From Heloderma charlesbogerti (Eukaryota; Chordata; Lepidosauria; Squamata; Helodermatidae): a stretch of 64,000 nt of DNA. This document shows, one piece after another, positions 45,101-56,200 of this stretch. Below the pieces are notes generated by a model. It saw only the letters and a program-made list of their open reading frames with translations, was not told where the DNA came from and did no database searches. Numbering within the stretch: the first letter of the stretch is position 1; every line of letters starts with the position of its first letter. The stretch is taken from contig JANEZZ010001855.1 in NCBI GenBank assembly GCA_026122225.1, forward strand, positions 248,001 through 312,000. Direction: 5' to 3'. Both the position numbers and the translations under genes were made by a program.

Positions 45101-48100
45101 CTGTAGATTTAAAATTGATGCTGATTCAACAACAACAAAAGATAGTTCGCATATATTGGATGCCACAGAGGCTTGTTAAGGAGAAGCAAGCTAGCTCTGC
45201 CAGACACTGGCTGGCAGTGAGGAGAATGCCTCATTGAGGCATATTTGTACATATTTGAAATGGAAGAGTTAAATCCTTCTTTTTCTTTTTATCAAAGGTG
45301 ATGTCAATGGTTACTGTGTATGTTTATGTTTTATATGCTGTTCCTTTTCTTCCTTCTTTCCCTCCCTCTCTTTTGTGGTCCCCACTTTTTTGTTTATTAT
45401 TGTAATTTTGCAAACTATTAACAAAAACCACAGTGCTACCTCCATGAATGATATTGCTCTAGCGGTAGTGCAATATTCCTCTTCATGGATCACTGCCTTG
45501 TTGCGGTGAAGGGGCTTGCATAACTCAGTGAAGCCATAAGCTATGCCGTGCAGGACCACCCAAGATGGACAGGTCATGGCAGAGAGTTCTGACAAAATGT
45601 GGGCTACTGGAGAAGTAAATGGCAACCCCTCCAGTATTCTTGCCAAGAAAACCTAATGAAACGTATCACAAGGCTAAAAGAGATGACGCCGGAAGATGAG
45701 CCCCACAGGTCGGAAGGTGTCCAATATACTACTGGGGAAGAGCAGAGGGTATTTCCAAGTAGTGCCAGAAAGAGTGAAGCGGCTGGGCCAAAGCTGAAAG
45801 GACACTCAGCTGTGGATGTGTCTGGTGGTGAAAAGAAAATACGATGCTGTAAAGAACAATATCGTTTAGGAACCCGAAATGTAGGTCAATGAATCAAGGT
45901 AAGCTGGAGGTGGTCAAACATGAGATGGCAAGATTGAACATCGACATTTTGGGAATCAGTGAACTAAAATGGACAAGCATGGGCAAATTTAATTCAGGTG
46001 ACCATTATATCTACTACTGTGGGCAAGAATCCCTGAGAAGAAATGGAGTAGCACTCATAGTCAACAAAAGGGTGGGAAAAGCAGTACTGGGGTACAATCT
46101 CAAAAATGATAGAATGATCTCAGTATGAATCCAAGGCAAACCATTCAACATCACAGTAATTCAAGTCTATGCCCCAACCACTGAGGCCAAAGAAGCTGAG
46201 GTTGATTGGTTCTATGAAGACCTACAACACCTTCTAGAACCAGTACCAAAAAAAGATGTCCTTTTCATCATAGGGGATTGGAATGCTAAAGTAGGAAGTC
46301 AAGAAATCACCGGGAAAACAGGCAAGCATGGCCTTGGTGTACAAAATGAATCTGGACAAAGGCTAATAGAGTTTTGCCAAGAGAACACGCTGATCAGAGC
46401 AAACACTCTTTTCCAACAGCACAAGAGGCGACTCTACACATGGACATCACCAGATGGTCAATATCGAAATCAGATTGATTATGTACTTTGCAGCCAAAGA
46501 TGGAGAAGCTCTATGCAGTCAGTAAAAACAAGACCTGGAGCTGACTGTGGCTCAGAGTATGAGCTGCTTCTTGCTTTCTCCATGAGGGAAGTGGTTTTCC
46601 CCCATAGGGAAAACCACTAAACCATTCAGGTATGACCTAAATCATATCCCTGATGAATATACAGTGGAGGTGAGGAATAGATTTCAGGGATTAGACCTGA
46701 TAGACAGAGTGCCTGAGGAACTATGGACGGAGGTCCGTAACATTGTTCAGGCGGCAGCAACTCAATCCATCCCAAAGAAAAAGAAATGCAAGAAAGCCAA
46801 GTGGCTATCTGATGAGGCTTTACAAGTAGCTGAGGAAAGAAGGGAAGCAAAAAGCAAAGGAGAAAGGGGAAGATATATCCAACTGAATGCAGAGTTCCAG
46901 AGAATAGCAAGGAGAGACAAGAAGGCCTTCTTAAATGAACAATGCAAAGAAATTGAGGAAAACAACAGAATGGGAAAGACTAGAGATCCTTTCAAGAAAA
47001 TCAGAGATCTCAGGGGAATGTTTTGTGCAAAGACGGGCATGATAAAGGACAAAGAAGGCAGGGACCTAACAGAAGCAGATGAGATTAAGAAGAGGTGGAA
47101 AGAATACACAGAAGAACTATACAGGGAAGATCTTAATGTCCCTGATAGCCTTGATAGTGTGGTCACTGAACTTGAGCCGGACATCCTCGAGAGTGAAGTC
47201 AAGTGGGCCTTAGGAAGCATGACTAACAACAAAGCTAGTGGAGATGACAGTATTCCAGCTGAGCTATTTAAAATCCTAAAAGATGATGCTGTTAAAGTGC
47301 TGCACTCAATATGACAACAAATTTGGAAGACTCAACAGTGGCCACAAGACTGGAAAAGGTCAGTTTACATTCCAGTTCCAAAGAAGGGCAACGCCAAAGA
47401 GTGTTCAAACTACCGCACAATTGCGCTCATTTCACATGCCAGCAAGGTGATGCTCAAAATCCTACAAGCTAGGCTTCAGCAGTATGCGAACCGAGAACTA
47501 CCGGAAGTACAAGCGGGGTTTCGAAGAAGCAGAGGAACTAGAGATCAAATTGCCAACATTCACTGGATCATGGAGAAAGCAAGAGAATTCCAGAAAAATG
47601 TCTATTTCTGCTTCATTGACTACGCTAAAGCCTTTGATTGTGTGGATCACAACAAACTGTGGCAAATTCTTAAAGTGATGGGAGTACCAGACCACCTTAC
47701 CTGTCTCCTGAGAAACCTGTACGAGGGTCAAGAAGCAACAGTAAAAACCAGACATGGAACAAACGATTGGTTCAAAATTGGGAAAAGAGTATGACAAGGC
47801 TGCATATTGTCACCCTGCTTATTTAACTTATATGCAGAGTACATCATGAGAAACGCCCGGCTGGATGAATCACAGGTCGGAATTAAGATTGCCGGGAGAA
47901 ATATCAACAACCTCTGATATGCAGACAATACCACCCTAATGGCAGAAAGTGAAGAGGATCTCAAGAGCCTCTTGTTGAACGTGAAAGAGGAGAGTGCAAA
48001 AGCTGGTTTGAAACTCAACATTAAAAAAAAAGAAGATCATGGCATCTGGCCCCATCACTTCCTGGCATATAGAAGGGGAAGAAATGGAAGCTGTGACAGA

Positions 48101-51100
48101 TTTTATTTTCTTGGGCTCCAAGATCACCGCAGACGGTGACTGTAGCCATGAAATTAAAAGACGCTTGCTCCTTGGGAGGAAAGCTATGGCAAACCTAGAC
48201 AGCATAGTAAGAAGCAGAGACATCACCTTGCCTACAAAGGTCCATCTAATCAAAGCTATGGTTTTCCCAGTAGTAATGTATGGCTGTGAGAGCTGGACTA
48301 TAAGGAAGGCTGAGCGCCGAAGAATTGATGCCTTCGAACGGTGGTGCTGGAGAAGACTCTTACGAGTCCCCTGGAATGCAAGGAGGTCAAATCAGTCAAT
48401 CCTAAAGGAAATCAACCCTGAGTGCTCATTGGAAGGACAGATACTGAAGCTGAAACTCAAATATTTTGGCCACCTAATGCGAAGAGAAAACTCTCTGGAA
48501 AAGACCCTGATGCTGGGAAAGACTGAAGGCAAAAGGAGAACGGGACAGCAGAGGATGAGATGGCTAGATAGCATCACCGATGCAATGAATATGAACTTGA
48601 GCACGCTCCGGAAGAGAGCGCAGGACAAGAAGGCCTGGCGTGCTATGGTCCATGGGGTCACGAAGAGTCGGACACGACTGAACAGCAACAGTACAATATT
48701 AGTCCTTGTTCTGCTCATTCTCTCTCTCCTAGTACAATCCTATACATCTCTATTCAGAAGTAAGACCCACTGAATGTAATGTGGCTTGCTCCTGAATCAG
48801 TGGGTATAGTAAGGTAGCCTCAACTGGCAAAAAGGAAAGGTGCTTTAAAATGCTGGCAGGGGTTGGATCAGATGATCTTCAAGGTCCCTTCCAACTCTAT
48901 CATTCTATGTGGATCACATTGCTAGACAGGTACCTGTAAAGTGGAATGGTAGCTTCTGTTGCATAATAGCTTCAGTTTTTAGGGTTTTTCTCAGTCATGC
49001 TTGGAACAGAGTCATTAAATTCAATGGGACAATTAAGTCACAATGAATGTAGGTCCACTTGATTTCAATGGATCTTATCTAGGTTTAACCACAGCATAGG
49101 ATACTGCATCATACATATATTGACTAAATAACACATCGGTTGAGTGTGTGGCCCTTAACAGCCATGTTTTCTCAGCAATTTGAAGGCTGGATGAACATGG
49201 AAACCCCTTAACACAACAAGTTAAAGGAAAGGTTTTTTGTTTAATGAATTTTATTACATTTTGAAATGACAATGCCTGCAATACTAGATGCCTGGACCAT
49301 TTAGGACAGTAGACATCGATCAGATTCATCTTCAAGAAGTCAGTATTATTTGAAAGGCTCTATTTTAAACCCCAAAATTGATTCTGAGGAGAGAAAAAGA
49401 AACAGAGATTGGGACAAGAGGTCCTGGGGAGGCCAGGCAAAAGCCAGGAATGAGACCAGCATTAGCCTTCTCCCCTTCTCCCAGTTACCAGACAGCAGTG
49501 GCTCCATAGCCAACAGTTAATAACTAACACCTAGCAACATCTGAGTCTTGGACTGCACAGCTATGCACAGGTTTTACAAAATAACCTAACTACTGAACTC
49601 TCTTCCCTCTATTTTTGTTCTGTTTATGCTGGGTCAGACTCAGTGGTAGGGCAAATAAGGGCCAAACCCAATGGTCAAGCACAGAGGTATCAGTCCAGCA
49701 AGAAAGAAGTTCAAAGCAGAAGTAGTCAATAAACAGGCAATGGTCAAGAGGCAAAAAGGAGAGTTCCAAGAGAAAGGATCCTATCTGAGGGTTCCCCAGA
49801 GTATTCTCCTGATGATAGGACTGGTGTGTCTTCCTCGCAGATGCTGGAGGGGCCTGGGATAGGCTAGCACTAGCATTAGGGTGGCTCTCACGGTCTGTAG
49901 ACTCTGCCATCTCAGGTTCTTCATCTGAACAATCATCCTGGCCTGACAGTTTTATTGTCTAGAGACTTACTTTAACTCATTTATTCATTTGGCTGTTTGT
50001 TTTGTGTGTTCCCACACATTCCCTTTTCTGTTTAATAAATCCTAGTTCTTGTTTTATAAGTCGCTCAGTGATTATTTCCCCCACTTGCTTCCAGGGAATA
50101 GGGGTTGTCATGTCACCCTCATCCACAACTGTATGTATGATTCCAGGTCCCATGGTTTCCACCACCCAGAACAGTTGCTGCTAGGGAAAGTGGGGTTACA
50201 TTTGGAAGCACCTCTGGCGCTGGGCCAGAAAGATGCTGACCCCAAAATAGTATGCAGTGTCTCCAGCCCAACAAGACCCCTGTTCCCTAAAAGCAGGTGG
50301 GGAAAAAACAGCGTGCTACTTATAAAAGAAGGAAAATATTTTATGGAACTGGGAAGGGAAAATGGGGAGGATGCAAAATAAACATCCAAATTAATAATTT
50401 AAACAGTAAAATAAAATGGAGAGAAGTCCGATAGTGATATGTTCCCTTAAGTTAGGTTATTTTGTAAAATAAAATCTGCCTCTAGCTGTGCAGTCCAGCA
50501 TTCAAAAATAATTGTACCCCCCAGTTATTGATGGTTTTCAGGCATCCACTGATTGGTAACTGGGGGAAGGGCAGAATGCTGCTGCTACTACTCTTGTGCT
50601 TAATCTTTCCTTGGCTTCCTCAGGACATCTTACCTGTCTGTCTTTCCATCTCTACAGTTACCTCAGAACCTCTTTCCCCAACCTCTGTCTCCCTTTCTCT
50701 TCTCACAATCTCGTTAGGAAAAACAAAAAGCAAAACCTCCCTACAATGGCTCATCAGGGTCAAAACAAGGTTGAGATTCTACCAGAAGGCTGCACTCACA
50801 CTCCATTCAATTTCCCCTCCCCTCCTACGAATATGACCTTATGAAATTCCATATGCTAAAATGGGGTAAAAACACACACTTAAAAAACAAAAACAAAACC
50901 TACTAATGCATTACGCATCTTCTGGGACACAGCACATACTACACCTTCTCCCTTATCTAAGATAGCAAACTGTTTTCCAAAGGATGCTGTACAAATAGAG
51001 ACAAAGTGAACCCTATGTAAGTTTTGGGGCACAAAAATAACACACAATACCTGTGAAAGTGCTCTCAGGCACCCATCAGATTTAAACTGCTACAAAAAAG

Positions 51101-53245
51101 GAATTTCTTGCCTTTACTACCTCAAAATCAGAAAGGAGCATCCTCATCAGCATCTTTCCTACACAGCCAGGTTTCATATGACCCTGTTGAGCCATTTTCT
51201 CAGTATCAGCCATAGATCCTACTCCCCCCACCCACATTTCTGATTATACCGGTGGAATGTGATTCAGCTGGCTCACTCTTAACATGGGTCCACTACAGTG
51301 GCCCTATAATTCAAGACAAACATAACCTGTTTGGGATTTGTTTTTTTAAAAATCAAATGTGGTAGTAACCCAAACTGACAGTGTTTAGCTTGTTAAGGTC
51401 TGGGTTTGCATCAACCGTGGAAAATGCTTAATTAGTAGCGCTAACAGGCTCCTCATCTTCAGTGAGTATATGGCAGTGTATTTATTGAATTTGGCTGGTG
51501 CAAATGGGAGAGAACTTAATTTCAATTCTTTTTATTTGCAACTCATCAAAATTTACAAATTTATTCATATTCAGGAGAGAAAAAACTTGAAATTTAAGAA
51601 CTTTGAATGAGGGAGAAAGCAAAATTGACAACACCATACCCAATGCCAGCTGTCATACAGAGACACCTTTCTATATGGTCTACAGACTGATGTTGGAACT
51701 ACAGATATGATGATCTCTCCTGTATGTGTCTGGGACAGAGCTAAGTACCTCTGGTCATGATGGACAGGTAGTATTGCTTTGTAAGTCCTTTATGGTCTTG
51801 ATGTAAGGAAGTGCATCAATGGACCGGCTTTAAAATGGAATCTGTGGCAGTTCTATAACTTAGATGCCACAACGCTAGAGATCAGTGAAAATTTCATTCA
51901 GTTTGATTAGAATTTACCAAAATTTGCAAAATTCACCATACTTGGGACAACCCCACCCCCAACCCTTGAGTTTGTTTGTTTTTCAATGGGGGTGAACTAA
52001 AACTGATTGAAATTGTCCATCTAGGCCCAGGGATATGAGTTACGTGACCTGAAAAGTCTGTGTTTGAATCCCCATGTATTCAACCATGTTCATGATTCAT
52101 TTGGGTTGCCACCTCTTTTCGCTGAGAGGCCCTTCTTCTTTAACAGATATAGGAATTTATTAAATTTCACACATTTGGGAGATAAAGAACTTGATATTTT
52201 ATAACTTTGAAGGAGGGAGAAAGCAGATTAGCCCATCCATACCCAACACCTGCTAATTTAGAGAGACAGATTTCTACATGGTCGGGGGCCTGATATTGCA
52301 ACCACAGATGTGGTGGGCTCAGCCATATCAATCTGCTCAGAACACTACCTGCCACAGTGGTTGATTCAGAAGCATCCACCTCACTCCATCCACCATTCTT
52401 CTGTGTTTGGATATTGATGTACACATGGATTGCAAAGCATATGTCACAGCATAGACAGCATTGTAGATGCTGTAGCTATGTCCAGTCATGCTAATTTCAA
52501 AAATGGATGCAGGAAGAGTCTCAAGCTTTTCCTCTCCAGTGCAGGTTTTCTCAGCCTGCTTATTTATTTCTGAGATGGAGAACAAACAATTGAATGCCTG
52601 TTCCCAGAAATCTTTGATGAAGCCATCTTGCTTTCCTGTGGAAGGATTTTTAGTTAGAAGAAATTCATGGAATCCCAACACTTCCTTTGAGTGAATTGCA
52701 AAGGACAGAGCACCATGGAGGAAGCCTATGTCCCAGTGTCTATGCATGGAAGCAGATGTGAAATCCATTTGGGCTGTCATAATCCAGATTTTTGTCTTCC
52801 TTGGTATATCCTCCACTTCTGAGAGCTGGAGAAACATTCTCAAAACTATCATGGTCCGAATTTCACCATATAAGACCATCACATTGGCTGTGCTTTCCAT
52901 GACAACTTTGTATAGTTCAAGTGATTGATCCATAACATCATGAAAGTTGCTGTAAAAATTCAACATTGGGAATCTTTCTATGAAATCAAAGCAGATGCCA
53001 CTGTGGGAAAATGTGGGAAGCACATCATGTATAAACCTCTCTCCATTGTCATCATTCACAGAAAGAACTCCAACCCATGTCCATCTAAAATACAGCAGTA
53101 ACTGGAGAATGCTTCTATGTTGATGGTCCCCATTTGAGAACATGGGTTGGAAGAAAACACGCTGAGTTTCATTGTTCATTACTGGAGCAGAACCATATGT
53201 GAGCTAAAGACAATAAGAAAAAAAGGAAAATAAATGGAAAAACCT

Positions 53246-53290
<45 letters not shown>

Positions 53291-56200
53291 GGAGGGAGGG
53301 AGGGAGAGAGTCTGTCTTTGAACAGAGATGAATTTTGCTAATTGTAATGCTAGTTCCTATGCTCTAGAGATGGGTTTTCATTTTTCCACTGTTAAGATAC
53401 TTGTATCCCATTTCCACATGGAATTATCTTTTATTTCAGTCTGGATGAATATTCATACGTATTTTTGTGCACATTTTTCAAAATATATGCATTTTTAACA
53501 TATTCTTCAAAACTGCTTCCATTTTTGGAAATTGTTTTCCATTGAATAAAGCACTGTATGTGTATGTCCCCAATATATGATTTTTTAATGCATGCTTCCA
53601 AATATTGCATTTTTGTGCACACTTTTTCAAATATAGTCATTTCCATATGCTTTTTCTTTTTTCTTTTTTTGCAAACTGAATCACAAACCTCAGAAAAGTA
53701 TGGATGTTAAAGTCTAACTGCATTCTGGTTTGTGTTCAGGTTTGGGACCTGTGAATTTGATAAGTATGAAAACTGAATAAATTTCTCACTCATCTATACT
53801 GGGATCAGATCCAATTTTCAGTGTGTGTTTTCAGTGAGTATTTATGTACTGGGGTGATGCACTGTTTTCCATTTACTGTGAATATTATTGCCATCACAGT
53901 CATGACAATAATATTAATACCTGTCAGTAAATTGAGCTTTCCTCCCTGTTAAATGATGATCAGGGGTGGGTTGTTCTAATCATTATCAGTTCGAAAAGCT
54001 TTGACCAATCTTTCTGGAATATTCAGGTGCCAGAAATAAGTGTTGATTGAACATACCCTGAAAATTTCAGGATTTAGTAAAGTTGTGAAGGAGAAAGAGG
54101 AGTTTAAAGACAAAAAATAAAAATAAAAAATCCCCCTCTGTAAAAAATGATGTTGAGGGGGAAAAAAACTTTGGTGACAATTTTGTAGTCATACTTCCTG
54201 AAGAAACCAGAAATTTTTAACCAGAAACAATGAAGGATTTGTATTTTTCTTATAGTGGAGTTGGTGGGAACTATTTTTTAAGTTCCATTGCATTTAGTCT
54301 TTAAAACACGTTTTTTACATGCAGTGACAGCCAACGGTACTAACCATAAGCACAGACATGCTCAGTAGTGCTCTCTCTTGCTTTCTCTCCCCCTCCCCCA
54401 TCACACCTGATTCTGCTGGGATATTGGTGCATGAGCTTAACACAACCCCACAATTCAATCCAGTTACAATTCACAGTGTTGGTTATGACCTTATATAGCC
54501 CTATATGGCTTGGGACCAGGCTACCTGAAAGGCCACCTCTGATATGAGCATGCCTGGGTTTAAGGCCTTCAGGAGAGAACCATCTTATGGTATTGCTGCC
54601 TTCAGAAAGACATTTGGTGGCAACATGAGAGAGGACCTTCTCAGTAGCTCTTCCCAGGCTGTGGAACTCCCTGCTGAAGGAGTCTAGTTTGGCTCCCTCT
54701 CTGCTGACAGGCAAAGCCATTTTTTATTCAAGCAGGCCTTTGGCATGCAAGTGGGTTTGTTGGGTTGGGTGCTGTTTTTATTCTGTTATTGTTGTGCTTT
54801 TAATTGTATTTTATTTATAGATTATGGTAAGCTGCAATTTTCTTGGTAGAAGGTGGGTTTAAATCAAATAAATACATAATCAAGCTAAAGGCCACCACAA
54901 AAACAGATGAACACAGCACACAAAAAGAAAAATAACAGTCTATAAATAAAATAAGCAACCGCAGAGTCGAAAGCTGGTTTCAAGAGAAAGTTAAAAGAAC
55001 AGATGATTATACAATATGTTATGTTTTTAGTTCATAAACAAAGCCTCCAACCAGCCACCGAGAAAGCTCTCTCATGTGTTGCCACCAACCATGCCTCTGA
55101 GGGTGCACATGGAAGAGGAGTACAGCGGCTAATATTAAAGGATGGGTAGGTTCACATGGGTGGAGATAATCCTTCAGGTAGCCAGGTCCCAAGTAGTTTA
55201 GAGCTTTAAAGATCATAACCTGGACATTGCATTGCACTCTGAAAAGACCTGGCAGCAACTTTAACACCATGGATGGCCCAAATGTTCAAATGGATGTTTC
55301 CAGGTTTTTGAGGGCCCTTGTGTGGACACCCTCAGTTGTCCCCCTTCCTCAGTGACTCTACTTTCTGACCCCCATTGCCACCACCTGCTCTCACTCCTCC
55401 TCTGCCCTTTCTCATCATTGCTACCACTTGTCTGCTTGACAGTCAGAGAGCCAGTGAGCAAGTAGGCAGGGACAAGGGCAGGGGGAAGGTTGTGGGTGAA
55501 AGGAGAAGGGGGTGAGAGAGGAAGCGCCAGTGTAAATGGGCAGGGGGGAGGTGCCCCCTTCTCCTTTCACCCACAACACACACACATGTCCCTTCCTAAT
55601 CCCTAAAATTCCTTGGAAAAATGAACGGGGAGGGACTAAGCCAGGAAAAGGGAGCGGGGAACAGGGAGAGAAGTGGGGAGACACCTACTCCATTGAATAA
55701 CAAGGAAGAGAGATGGGGATTATCAAATGATGAGCTGTGTAGGATGAGAGTTTCAGCTTCAGAAAGGAACAGCATGCTTCCTATTTTGCCAGGTGAAGCA
55801 GGCTTAGTCCTCCTAGCTTGCAATTCCTTGCCATTTTCACCAGGAGGAAGAGCAAGGGATGATGGGAGTCTTAGGGGTGTCACAAAATGGCAGATTTCCA
55901 CAAAATGGCTGCGATGCTTTGGAAGTCCAAATCTGAATCTGAAGCTTGCATACCCCCAGGGAAAAACACTAAGGGCCAAACTCGATATGACACCATTCAC
56001 ACAATTAGCAGTTGACTGAATGGGCTTTTAAAAAAAGAAATCCCTCCCCTATTTGTATAAGTAGAAGGGCTTCATTGAGCACATTGTCCCCAGATGTGAT
56101 CATTTGTTTCATTTTTCTTATGTTCCTAAGGCCCTTCTCTGGAGCCCTTCTGGTAGGCCCAGCTTAGCGTTTGAGGGGCACTCTGGGCAGCATCCTGTAC

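Noticed and set aside
55596..56019. Overlapping open frames of 132-134 codons on both strands in intron 2 of gene B
   Set aside because: No recognisable domain, no splice context and low-complexity Pro/Ser/Leu-rich content.
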